DNA from: Draconibacterium halophilum
GTDB taxonomy: Bacteria; Bacteroidota; Bacteroidia; Bacteroidales; Prolixibacteraceae
Direction: 5' to 3'
Assembly: GCF_010448835.1 (NCBI RefSeq)
Contig: NZ_CP048409.1
Span: forward strand, 4,753,501 to 4,817,500
Length of the DNA: 64,000 nt
Positions 55,226 to 63,661 of this stretch are shown one piece after another. The translations under genes were made by a program, and so were the position numbers. Within the stretch, counting starts at the first letter, position 1. Every line of letters begins with the position of its first letter. A model generated the notes under the pieces. The model did no database searches. It had not been told where the DNA came from and was given only the letters and a program-made list of their open reading frames with translations.

Positions 55226-55242
55226 TGGCACAACAATTGGCT
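55226..55242 (+). promoter_or_regulatory. Sigma-54-like promoter
   Basis: TGGCAC (55226-55231), AACAA, then TTGGCT. It matches the TGGCAC-N5-TTGC consensus except that the -12 GC is GG (GC is present one base later). Transcription would start near 55253, about 35 nt before the start codon. Confidence 0.6.
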
Positions 55243-55272
55243 AATAAGAGACAGATTATTCAAAAAACTAAT

Positions 55273-55280
55273 AAGGAGGA
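55273..55280 (+). promoter_or_regulatory. Strong Shine-Dalgarno sequence
   Basis: AAGGAGGA seven nt before the ATG at 55288. Shine-Dalgarno sequences are weak or absent before most genes here, as usual in Bacteroidota, so this is unusual and fixes the start codon. Confidence 0.8.
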
Positions 55281-55287
55281 AATAATC

Positions 55288-56202
55288 ATGAAAATGAATA
55301 GAAAATCACAAAATGCAATTAGCATCAGTTTAGCGGTAATATTAGTTATTGTCGCTTTGGTTGGTATTTCAACCTACACACAAAAAACAACTGAGATTAA
55401 TGAATTACAAACGCAGAATACCGGTATAAATCAGGATTTGCAGGAACGCGACTCAATGGTAAATGAGCTGGTTGGTGCTTTCGATGAAATTGAACAGAAC
55501 CTGAAATTTATTAAAGAGAAACGCCAGGTTTTATCGGTTGAATCGCAAAAAGAAGGAAATTACGATAAGAAGCAGGCAATCATCGAAGACATTACACTGA
55601 TGAACGAAATGCTTGAAAAAAGTAGTGAGCACATTGCAGAGCTCGAGCGCAAATTAAAAAACTCGGGTATCCAAATGAGTTCATTCAAAAATAAAATTGC
55701 TGCACTCAATCAAAGTGTTGATGAGCAGAATACTCAGATTGTAGCACTGCAACAGCAAATTGAAGAGCGTGATGTAATGCTTGCCGATATGTCGCAGAAA
55801 ATTGACACCATGCAGGTTGAAATCCAGGCAAAACAAGATTCGTTAATTCAGAAACAGATGGTTATCGACGAAAAGATTTATGAGTTAAACAAAGGTTTTG
55901 TTGCCTATGGTACTTATAAAGAGCTGGAAGAGAATAATGTTTTAACAAAAGGCGGAGGTTTCCTGGGATTAGGAAAAGAAGTGAAGCTTAAAAGAAATCT
56001 TGATCAGCAATATTTTACCGAGCTCGACATTCAAGATACCAAAAGTATCCCATTGTTCTCGAACGAAGCCACAATCATATCAGAACACCCGGATAGTTCG
56101 TATTCGTTTGTTGAACAAGACGGTGTGGTTGCTTACCTGAACATTGAAAATCCGGAGGAATTCTGGAAGATCTCGAAATATGCAGTAATAGAAATTAAAT
56201 AA
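55288..56202 (+). CDS. Membrane-anchored coiled-coil surface protein (Cbp1-like)
   Basis: 304 residues from ATG 55288, chosen for the Shine-Dalgarno sequence; the longer frame from 55153 would start within the operator. One transmembrane helix (~9-29: NAISISLAVILVIVALVGIS), then a long coiled coil from ~35 to ~205 (for example EIEQNLKFIKEKRQV, NEQLEKSSEHIAELERKL-type heptads), and a C-terminal globular domain (FVAYGTYKELEENNVL, GGGFLGLGKEVKL, NIENPEEFWKISKYAVIEIK). It resembles the family that includes the Bacteroides fragilis collagen-binding protein Cbp1, recalled not verified. Probably controlled by the sigma-54 regulator upstream. Confidence 0.65.
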   Translation: MKMNRKSQNAISISLAVILVIVALVGISTYTQKTTEINELQTQNTGINQDLQERDSMVNELVGAFDEIEQNLKFIKEKRQVLSVESQKEGNYDKKQAIIEDITLMNEMLEKSSEHIAELERKLKNSGIQMSSFKNKIAALNQSVDEQNTQIVALQQQIEERDVMLADMSQKIDTMQVEIQAKQDSLIQKQMVIDEKIYELNKGFVAYGTYKELEENNVLTKGGGFLGLGKEVKLKRNLDQQYFTELDIQDTKSIPLFSNEATIISEHPDSSYSFVEQDGVVAYLNIENPEEFWKISKYAVIEIK

Positions 56203-56335
56203 TATAGGTTTGCTGAAAGCAGAAGCGCGTGCAACAGAGGTTGTTCCCTTCTGCTTTCGTTTTAAACGAACTAAAATCCCCAAATTGATAACAGGAAAAC
56301 AAACAATTTTATAAGAAAACACAAACAAAAAAGAC

Positions 56336-57196
56336 ATGAAGAAAATTGGATTAGCACTTACAGCAATTGTTCTAGGATTATTTTTAATGGTGGCATGTAG
56401 CGACTCGGAAACGCAGCCCATTGCCGATGGTAGCGGTAAAGTTAACGTATATCTTACCGACGCTCCATTCCCCATCGAACTGGTGTCTCAAACCATTGTA
56501 ACAATTGACAGAGTAGAGATTAGAAAACATGAAAACGATACAACCGAAGCTTCGTTCATTACCATTATGGATGAACCTTTTGAAATTGACCTGCTTACCC
56601 TTTCAAACGGAATTACGGAACAACTGGCATCCATTGAGCTAGAAGCCGGAAGTTATGATATGATGCGAATGCATGTTACCGAGTCAACAGTAATTCTTGC
56701 CGACGGAACAGAATTCGACCTTAAAATCCCAAGTGGATCGAGCAGTGGATTAAAAATTAAAATAGAGCCGGAATTAACCATCAACAGCGGAGAGACTTCT
56801 GACGTATTACTCGATTTCGATGTAAGCAAATCGTTTGTGGCAAAAGGGAATTGGAAAGGCGGAGTGATTAAAGGATTCAACTTTAAACCGGTTGTTCGCT
56901 GCGTATTGCTCGACCGTGCCGGAAGAATTGAGGGAACAGTTAGCGACACAGCAAATGTTCTTCTTCCCCATACATCTGTAAATTTATGGACAGAAGTAAA
57001 TGACATTGAAGAAGACAGTTTGCTTACCACTGCCTTTACTGACCAAATGGGACAATATCAGCTTATTGGAATACCCGAGGGTACTTATTATATGATTGCG
57101 GAGCAGGATAGCTTCCTGACTGACACGATTTGGAATGTGGATGTATTAAAAGGAGAGTCAACCCAGATTGATTTTATGTTGACTCCTGAACCGTAA
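56336..57196 (+). CDS. DUF4382 lipoprotein with carboxypeptidase-regulatory-like domain
   Basis: 286 residues. Lipobox LMVAC (Cys21). DUF4382 domain at ~35-190 (GKVNVYLTDAPFPIE at its start, DVLLDFDVSKSFV near its end), then a CnaB/carboxypeptidase-regulatory beta-sandwich (~200-285: GRIEGTVSDTANVLL, GQYQLIGIPEGTYYMIAEQ). Envelope protein of unknown role, common in Bacteroidota. Monocistronic with a strong terminator. Confidence 0.85.
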   Translation: MKKIGLALTAIVLGLFLMVACSDSETQPIADGSGKVNVYLTDAPFPIELVSQTIVTIDRVEIRKHENDTTEASFITIMDEPFEIDLLTLSNGITEQLASIELEAGSYDMMRMHVTESTVILADGTEFDLKIPSGSSSGLKIKIEPELTINSGETSDVLLDFDVSKSFVAKGNWKGGVIKGFNFKPVVRCVLLDRAGRIEGTVSDTANVLLPHTSVNLWTEVNDIEEDSLLTTAFTDQMGQYQLIGIPEGTYYMIAEQDSFLTDTIWNVDVLKGESTQIDFMLTPEP

Positions 57197-57265
57197 ATGG
57201 TTGCAAGAGTGAGAATCATACTGTAATCAATCAGTTTGGTTAAGCTTAGTGGTTTTCAAGTATGG

Positions 57266-57295
57266 GCTGCCCGTTAATTCGGGCAGCTTTTTTTT
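57266..57295 (+). terminator. Intrinsic terminator after the DUF4382 gene
   Basis: GCTGCCCG pairs with CGGGCAGC around TTAATT, followed by eight T. Confidence 0.92.
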
Positions 57296-57349
57296 GTCTA
57301 AATCGTAGATATTCTGGAATAGGGTTAAGGTTGCTTCGCTTTACTGCCA

Positions 57350-57460
57350 ATGACAGATTTTCCGTAAGACCCTGAAACAAGTTCAGGGTGACGTTCTTAA
57401 TATGTAGTGCAAACATAACCAAGTACGTCATGCTGAACTTGTTTCAGAATCTCTGTCATT
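57350..57460. repeat. GTCATTC-family dispersed repeat, copy 3
   Basis: Starts AATGACAGATTTTCC and ends GAATCTCTGTCATTC; inside, CCTGAAACAAGTTCAGGGTG and GCTGAACTTGTTTCAG are inverted, so the whole can fold on itself. Confidence 0.7.
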
Positions 57461-57747
57461 CTTTCATTATGCCATTCAAAAAAATGGTGGACTCTCGCAA
57501 TGACAGACTTTATTGTATATTGATGAGTAGGGTTTGGCTGGCGGCCAAACCCTCTATAAATCTGTGCATGAGCAGAGTCCTTGCAAGCGTAGTGAGGCAA
57601 TCTTAATTTGCAATTTCTTTTTTATCAACCCTACTAAGTATTATTCTGTCAGTTACAATTCATCCCCAAAATTCCACAGTTCAGTAAAGCAAATTTCATG
57701 AGTTGGTGTTTTCGGCGCAATTTTGAAGCAGAAAACAAAACAACAAG

Positions 57748-57823
57748 TCATGAAATGAGCATTCAAATAAATTCACACCAATCAAAATGATTCGATAAAA
57801 TGCGAATTACATACGATGCTTAT
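57748..57823 (+). repeat. Dispersed GAAACGAGC repeat, copy 4
   Basis: CATGAAATGAGCATTC at one end and AAAATGCGAATTACATACG followed by ATGC at the other, with a ~35-nt variable middle. Confidence 0.6.
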
Positions 57824-57843
57824 TCAATAAACAATTTAATCGT

Positions 57844-59976
57844 ATGAAAACAATTTTTACATTTCTCTTTCTTTCTCTTTCCATTCACACTTTTGCTCAG
57901 GTAAACATTTCAGGGAAAGTACTTACCAAAAATGGCGAGCCCATTCCGGGAGTGAATATTTATCTTGAAAACACCTACGACGGAGCCAGTTCGGATAGTG
58001 AGGGAGATTTCAGTTTCCAAACTACAGAAACCGGAGAACAAACACTAATTGCCTCTTTTATTGGCTACAAAACCTGGAGCGAAAGTATTGATCTACAAAA
58101 CGACTTGGTTCTGCAAATTGAAATGCAGGAAAGTGTAAACAGCATTGACGCAGTTACCATAACTGCAGGAAGTTTTGCTGCCGATGATGAGTCGCGTGCC
58201 TCCGTGATGAAATCACTGGATGTATATACTACACCAAGTGCCAATGGCGATGTGATGGCTGCCATTCGAACCATGCCCGGCACACAGGCCTCTGCCGACG
58301 ATGGACGTTTATTGGTACGCGGTGGCGATGCCTACGAGACTTCTACCTATATTGATGGGTTGGTTGCATCAAAACCGTACTATTCAAAAACTCCCGATGT
58401 GGCTACCCGCGGGCGGTTTGCGCCATCTTTATTTAACGGTGTTCAATTTAACACCGGTGGTTACTCAGCCGAGTACGGGCAGGCGCTGTCTTCGGTTTTG
58501 GTGCTGAAATCTACTGATCTTCCTGAGGATGATAATACAGGCATTTCGCTAATGACGATTGGCGCTGAGGCCAACCGCACTGAACGTTGGGAAAATACTT
58601 CGCTGAATGTATCGGGTGGATATACCAACCTGAGTTTATACGATAAGGTTTTTAAAAGTAATGTAGACTGGGAGAAACCTGTAGAATCGGTAAACGGAGC
58701 TGCAGTTTTTCGCCACAAAACAAGCTCTACAGGGATGTTTAAAGCCTATGTTACTGCTGATTATGGCGATCTGGCTTACCTTGTTCCGGCTGGCAACGAC
58801 GGAGAGAGTATGAGGATCAGTAGCAAAGGCGGAACCGTTTATTCCAATCTATCGTACCGCGACTGTCTTTCAGAAAAATCGTGCTATCGTATCGGTGTTT
58901 CTTCCATGTATCAGGATAACCGGATTGGGTTAGGTGCCGACGATGTGAATACCAAAGAACTAAACATCGAATCGCGCTTTGCCGTTGTGCACGATCTTTC
59001 AGAAGGGGTGAAATTAACCTGGGGGGCGAACGAAACTTACAACAAATACGATCAGGATTACATTGAAAATGAAGGTGCTGTATACAATGGCTCTTTCCAC
59101 GACCATTTGCTTGGTGCTTTTATTGAACCAGAGATCAAATTCACAAAAAACTTTGGCATTCGTCCGGGATTGCGTACTGAATATTCGTCGGTGATTAATA
59201 AACTGAGCGTAGCACCACGCTTTGCTTTGGCTTTAAAAACCGGAGAAAAAGCACAACTGGCAGGAGCCTGGGGATTGTATTATCAAACACCGCAAGCCGC
59301 CTACCTGAAAATTAACACTGATCTGGATTTTGAACAAGCTATGCACTATATTCTCAGCTATCAATTTGGCAATAACTCGGAACGTTTGTTCCGTGCAGAA
59401 GCTTATTACAAAAAATACGATAAGCTTATCACTTATTCGGCAGGTGAAAACGGATTACCCGAAAACCTGCAGAACGATGGAAGCGGTTATGCCGCAGGTT
59501 TTGATATCTTTTGGCGCGATCAGCAAAGTATTAAGGGATTCGACTACTGGATTACCTATTCATACATCGATACCAAACGAAAATACCAGAACTACCCCCA
59601 AAAAGCCACACCTTACTTTATTTCCGACCACAATTTTTCGGTGGTTGGAAAATATTGGGTGAATAAAATAAACACCCAATTTGGAGCTTCGTTTACGGCT
59701 GCCAGCGGACGTCCGTTCAATGACCCGAATTCCATGGAGTTTAACAGCGAACGCACTAAAATGTATTCTGATCTCAGCCTGAATATGAGCCATGTATTTT
59801 ACATTGGCAATCAGTATTCGGTGTTGTACTGCTCGGTAAACAATGTTTTGGGTAATAACAATGTGCTGAGCTACCGCCCAACAAACATTGCCGATGCCCA
59901 GGGAAATTATGCGCTGGTTCCGGTAAAACGCGACCTGAAACGTTTTGTGTTTATTGGATTGTTCCTGAATTTTTAA
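57844..59976 (+). CDS. TonB-dependent outer-membrane receptor
   Basis: 710 residues, small for the family. Signal peptide ends TFAQ (19). Carboxypeptidase-regulatory-like N-terminal domain (~22-95: VNISGKVLTKNGEPIPGVN), plug domain ~110-220 (RTMPGTQASADDGRLLVRGG, YIDGLVAS), and a beta-barrel ending in LKRFVFIGLFLNF. No SusD partner follows, so it is probably a metal-chelate, vitamin or small-molecule receptor rather than a SusC. A small helical protein gene and a LytS/LytTR pair follow on the same strand. Confidence 0.9.
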   Translation: MKTIFTFLFLSLSIHTFAQVNISGKVLTKNGEPIPGVNIYLENTYDGASSDSEGDFSFQTTETGEQTLIASFIGYKTWSESIDLQNDLVLQIEMQESVNSIDAVTITAGSFAADDESRASVMKSLDVYTTPSANGDVMAAIRTMPGTQASADDGRLLVRGGDAYETSTYIDGLVASKPYYSKTPDVATRGRFAPSLFNGVQFNTGGYSAEYGQALSSVLVLKSTDLPEDDNTGISLMTIGAEANRTERWENTSLNVSGGYTNLSLYDKVFKSNVDWEKPVESVNGAAVFRHKTSSTGMFKAYVTADYGDLAYLVPAGNDGESMRISSKGGTVYSNLSYRDCLSEKSCYRIGVSSMYQDNRIGLGADDVNTKELNIESRFAVVHDLSEGVKLTWGANETYNKYDQDYIENEGAVYNGSFHDHLLGAFIEPEIKFTKNFGIRPGLRTEYSSVINKLSVAPRFALALKTGEKAQLAGAWGLYYQTPQAAYLKINTDLDFEQAMHYILSYQFGNNSERLFRAEAYYKKYDKLITYSAGENGLPENLQNDGSGYAAGFDIFWRDQQSIKGFDYWITYSYIDTKRKYQNYPQKATPYFISDHNFSVVGKYWVNKINTQFGASFTAASGRPFNDPNSMEFNSERTKMYSDLSLNMSHVFYIGNQYSVLYCSVNNVLGNNNVLSYRPTNIADAQGNYALVPVKRDLKRFVFIGLFLNF

Positions 59977-59992
59977 AAAGTCACAATATTGC

Positions 59993-60094
59993 TGTCATTT
60001 CGACGAAGAATGAGGAGAATTGAAAATCAGCGAAGCTAAATCTCAGAATGGAAACAGATTTCTCACACCTCGTACCTTGGCATTCGAAATGACA
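59993..60094. repeat. GTCATTC-family dispersed repeat, copy 4
   Basis: TGTCATTTCGACGAAGAATG then AGGAG and ending CATTCGAAATGACAC; imperfect inverted ends with AATCTC/GATTTCTC in between. Confidence 0.6.
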
Positions 60095-60224
60095 CTGAAA
60101 GAAATCTACAATTCATCTCACAAAATCAACAGTTCGGTAAGAAAGAATTTCATAAGCGCCCTTTTCAGCGGAAATTTGAATCAGAAAACAAATCAAACGG
60201 TAATAAATATTAAAACTCAAAATC

Positions 60225-60854
60225 ATGAAAACAATTATCACCATCTTACTCGTTGTCCTTTCAACTACTGCTTTTTCTTCGAAGTACGAAGAAACCATGA
60301 AAACAAACATCGACAAATTGTACCAGTTGCACACATCTGCCGAATTGCAGGCTTTAGCCAACAGGTTTGAACGTATTGGCAATGCCGAGCAAGACAAATG
60401 GTTGCCCAGCTATTATGCAGCGTATTGTTTTATTCGCTCTACCTTTTTTGATGAAATGGAAAATGATGCCAAACATGCTCAACTGGACAAAGCGCAGGCT
60501 TTAGTTAATCAGCTGATAAAAACAAACGACGATGAATCGGAAATATATGCGTTGCAGGCTTTGTTGTATCAAATTCGGATAACCGATATGAGCAAAGGCG
60601 CCCAATATTCGATGAAAGCTGCCGATGCTATTAAACAGGCAGAACGTTTAAATCCGCAGAATCCACGTGTATATTATCTGCGCGGAAGCAATACTTTCCA
60701 TACGCCTAAGTTTTTTGGTGGCGGTGCAGAGAAAGCTAAACCTGATCTTGAAAAAGCTGCCGAAATGTTTGATTCAAATCAACAAACCGATCCTTTAATG
60801 CCTACGTGGGGTAGCGTTCATAACGAGCAGTTACTTAGTCAGTGTGAGGAATAG
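60225..60854 (+). CDS. Secreted helical-repeat (TPR-like) protein
   Basis: 209 residues with signal peptide (ends TTAFS). The remainder is helical with TPR-like pairs (AKHAQLDKAQALVNQLIK, ESEIYALQALLYQIRI, ADAIKQAERLNPQNPRVYYL). Lies 248 nt after the TonB receptor and could serve it as a periplasmic partner. No enzyme motif. Confidence 0.65.
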   Translation: MKTIITILLVVLSTTAFSSKYEETMKTNIDKLYQLHTSAELQALANRFERIGNAEQDKWLPSYYAAYCFIRSTFFDEMENDAKHAQLDKAQALVNQLIKTNDDESEIYALQALLYQIRITDMSKGAQYSMKAADAIKQAERLNPQNPRVYYLRGSNTFHTPKFFGGGAEKAKPDLEKAAEMFDSNQQTDPLMPTWGSVHNEQLLSQCEE

Positions 60855-60862
60855 AAAGTAAG

Positions 60863-60973
60863 AGATTCCTCGCCATGCTCGGAATGACAATCATGGGTTA
60901 TTTCAAGAGTTGGGAGAAAAATTATACTCTATCTGTCATTCTGAGCGAAGTGAAACGAAGCGTGAGAATCTCA
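60863..60973. repeat. GTCATTC-family dispersed repeat, copy 5
   Basis: AGATTCCTCGCCATGCTCGG then AATGACA at one end, and CTGTCATTCTGAGCGAAGTG to GTGAGAATCTC at the other; the two halves are inverted relative to each other. Confidence 0.7.
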
Positions 60974-61061
60974 TTATTCTAACGTTCTACGTTATCATTA
61001 TCTTCAACTCATTCTTAATTTTACTATCTTGAAATCACATAAAACAAATAAAACAATCTAC

Positions 61062-62102
61062 ATGCGAAAGCGCGTTGTTATTAACTGGCTGGTAGCCTTT
61101 GTTGTTTCTATTCTTATTGGAATGGTTACTACCGTACTTATGGGCGGTTCGTTAAACGTGCCATTCAAACAGTTTGTTTGGAATGCCGGTTATTCATTAA
61201 GCCTTGGGCTTCCACTGTTTGCTAATGGTTTTTTGTTTAGCTGGTTCGAAAAACGGTATATCGATTGGGTAAATCGTCCGGGCACCAGTGTTGTACGCGC
61301 TTTGCTGATGCATTTTGTGTATTCGAGTGCTGTAATCTGGACTGTTAACTGGTTTTGGTTTATTCATGTAATGGACCGAGATTGGGCTACGTTTTTACAA
61401 TACAACAGCGGAACCATTATTTCGGAGTACATTATTTTTATAATTATAGCGTCGATAATTTATGCCATTTCGTTTTTTAAAGCCTGGCGCAACGAAGTAC
61501 GGCAAAAGGAAGAGGTGAAACGCGAATCGCTGGCCTTACAATATAAAGTGCTGCAAGATCAGATTAATCCGCATTTTCTTTTTAATAGTTTGAATGTGTT
61601 GGGAAGCCTCATCGATATTGATACGGATAAAGCAAAACAGTTTACGCGCGAACTCTCGAAGTTTTACCGCGATGTGCTGCAGTATAAAGACCTCGACATT
61701 ATCTCGCTGAAAGAAGAGATTGATTTTGTAACCAAATACATTTACCTGCAGCAAATTCGTTTTGGCGAGGCGCTTCAGGTTGATATTATTGCCAACGAAA
61801 AGGTAGAGGGGAAAGTTATTCCGCTTTCGGTACAGGCATTGGTAGAGAATGCCATCAAACACAACGAAATATCAAAGGCTAATCCGCTAAAGATTTTAGT
61901 GGCAATTTCCGACGATTACGAATTGCTTGTTGAAAATAACCTTCAGCCAAAAACACAGCTGGAAGAGTCCAGCAAAACGGGTCTTAAAAACATGGCCGGA
62001 CGCTATGAATACCTTACCGGGAAACAAATGATTGTAACAAAGAACGGCGGTTTTTTCCGGGTATGTGTTCCGCTTATAAGAGTTGAAGGAATGAAGGATT
62101 GA
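61062..62102 (+). CDS. LytS/YehU-type sensor histidine kinase
   Basis: 346 residues from ATG 61062 (an upstream TTG at 61029 is less likely). Four transmembrane helices within residues ~8-140, then the His_kinase domain with phospho-acceptor H171 in QINPHFLFNSLN, and a HATPase whose N-box is VQALVENAIKHNE and whose late motif is SSKTGLKNMAGRYEYL. It pairs with the LytTR regulator 80 nt downstream. Confidence 0.9.
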   Translation: MRKRVVINWLVAFVVSILIGMVTTVLMGGSLNVPFKQFVWNAGYSLSLGLPLFANGFLFSWFEKRYIDWVNRPGTSVVRALLMHFVYSSAVIWTVNWFWFIHVMDRDWATFLQYNSGTIISEYIIFIIIASIIYAISFFKAWRNEVRQKEEVKRESLALQYKVLQDQINPHFLFNSLNVLGSLIDIDTDKAKQFTRELSKFYRDVLQYKDLDIISLKEEIDFVTKYIYLQQIRFGEALQVDIIANEKVEGKVIPLSVQALVENAIKHNEISKANPLKILVAISDDYELLVENNLQPKTQLEESSKTGLKNMAGRYEYLTGKQMIVTKNGGFFRVCVPLIRVEGMKD

Positions 62103-62182
62103 GTTTTGAATGCGTAAATGCAGAAATGCTTTAATGCCTGAATAAGAGAAGACTTGAGGCTTGCAACTTATAGCTAACAAAA

Positions 62183-62950
62183 ATGAAAATACTGATAGTA
62201 GAAGACGAACCATTGGCAGCAGCACAGCTGGCTGCTCATATTTCTGCCTTAAACCCGGAAGCAAAAATTGTGGCTGTTTGCGATACGGTAAAAGCTACGG
62301 TTGAATGGTTGCAAAACAACGAAGCGCCTGAGTTGGCATTTTTTGATATTCAGCTGGGCGACGGATTGAGTTTTGAAATATTTGAGCAGACCAACTTTAA
62401 CAAGCCCGTAATTTTTACCACGGCTTACGACGATTATGCCATTCGTGCTTTTAAAGTAAACAGTGTAGACTATTTATTAAAACCCATTGAACGCGAAGAG
62501 CTAAAAAAGGCACTGGATAAGTTTGAACAGCTGGCCCAACCGTCAACTTCTTCTTTTACGCCTGAAGTGTTACACGAAATGGTGGCTTCGCTGAAAAAGA
62601 AAAACTACAAAGAGCGTTTTCTGGTGAAAGTGGGTACACATCTTCGGGTGATTGAAACTGCCGATGTGCTGTATTTCTACAGTTTTGAGAAAGGTACTTA
62701 CGCCAAACTTTCGGATGGGAAGGATTATCTGCTCGACCAGAGCCTGGAACTGGTGGAAGCGATGGTTAACCCGAATGTGTTTTTCCGGATTAACCGTAAA
62801 TACCTGGTGGCATTAAAAAGTATCAATGATGTAATTGCCTACAGTAATTCGCGTTTAAAACTAAAGGTTCAACATGCCAACGATGGTGATTTTCTTGTGG
62901 CCCGCGAAAAAGTAAAAAGCTTTAAGAGTTGGCTCGAAGGCGGGGTTTAG
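62183..62950 (+). CDS. LytTR-family response regulator
   Basis: 255 residues: receiver with D55 (LAFFDIQLGDG) and KPI motif (YLLKPIERE), linker, and a LytTR DNA-binding domain at ~145-250 (RFLVKVGTHLRVIETADVLY, NRKYLVALKSI). Cognate regulator of the upstream kinase. Targets unknown; the TonB receptor just upstream is one candidate. Confidence 0.92.
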   Translation: MKILIVEDEPLAAAQLAAHISALNPEAKIVAVCDTVKATVEWLQNNEAPELAFFDIQLGDGLSFEIFEQTNFNKPVIFTTAYDDYAIRAFKVNSVDYLLKPIEREELKKALDKFEQLAQPSTSSFTPEVLHEMVASLKKKNYKERFLVKVGTHLRVIETADVLYFYSFEKGTYAKLSDGKDYLLDQSLELVEAMVNPNVFFRINRKYLVALKSINDVIAYSNSRLKLKVQHANDGDFLVAREKVKSFKSWLEGGV

Positions 62951-63138
62951 TTTGCAGTAAGCAGTCGCAGTTGGCAGTTCTGCAAAAGTCTTCCCTACTG
63001 TTGCACGATTATTTCATTTGTTTTTTCGTTTATCTTCCCCCGCGATAGTGGTGTTTCAAAAGGCCTTCCCGCAAAACTTCGGATCCATTTGTGTTTTTAA
63101 CGACACTTGAGGACGTTGAAGAATCTAGTGAGCGAATA

Positions 63139-63522
63139 TTAATTGCCGGTGGTATCGTTGATATGCCTGTTTATTAATCGCTCAATAGCTCCTTTATCAA
63201 AAGGTTTCATTAAATAGTCGACAATTTCGCCATTGTTTAAAGCATTCATAATTTCGGGGTTTTGCTGGTAAGCCGACAATATGGAGCAGGGAGTATGCTT
63301 GCACACACTTTTTATTTTCCGGATAAATTCAAGGCCATTCATTACGGGCATTCTCATGTCGGATATTACAAAATTAATATTGGGGTCGTTACAAAATATC
63401 TCCATGCCTTTCATTGCACTGTCGGCGGTTAACACTTCAAAACATTCTGAAAACGTTAATTGAAAAACCTTGATGTTTAATTCTTCATCGTCCACATAAA
63501 GAATTTTGGGTTTGTTATTCAT
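63139..63522 (-). CDS. Stand-alone response regulator receiver
   Basis: 127 residues, a single receiver domain with D55 (FVISDMRMPV) and YLMKPFDKG. No output domain. Immediately upstream on the same strand lies the tail of a degraded histidine kinase (63526-63612), so the receiver probably once belonged to a kinase-receiver pair. Confidence 0.85.
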   Translation of the reverse strand: MNNKPKILYVDDEELNIKVFQLTFSECFEVLTADSAMKGMEIFCNDPNINFVISDMRMPVMNGLEFIRKIKSVCKHTPCSILSAYQQNPEIMNALNNGEIVDYLMKPFDKGAIERLINRHINDTTGN

Positions 63523-63525
63523 CTT

Positions 63526-63612
63526 TTATTCTGTTGGTGGTAATATAACTGTTAAGGTGGGTCCTTTGTTTAATCCCGACTCAAATTCTAGATTTGTCCG
63601 AAACCCGCTCAA
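63526..63612 (-). pseudogene. C-terminal remnant of a histidine kinase
   Basis: 28 codons ending NLEFESGLNKGPTLTVILPP then TE and stop, the typical end of a HATPase domain (xxxSxxGxGTTFTVxLP). Upstream, after a stop codon, the same frame reads QKKLEERNLKTNR, like a kinase coiled-coil linker. The rest of the kinase is absent. Confidence 0.6.
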
Positions 63613-63661
63613 CTACCGATTTGTTTTCAAATTACGCTCCTCCAGCTTTTTTTGAGAACTC

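Larger units (their letters stand above)
57296..57843. other. Repeat-containing intergenic region upstream of the TonB receptor
   Basis: No supported gene. Contains a GTCATTC-family repeat (57350-57460), a 9-bp GGGTTTGGC/GCCAAACCC stem (57530-57552) and a GAAACGAGC-family repeat (57748-57823) ending 20 nt before the receptor start. Confidence 0.5.
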
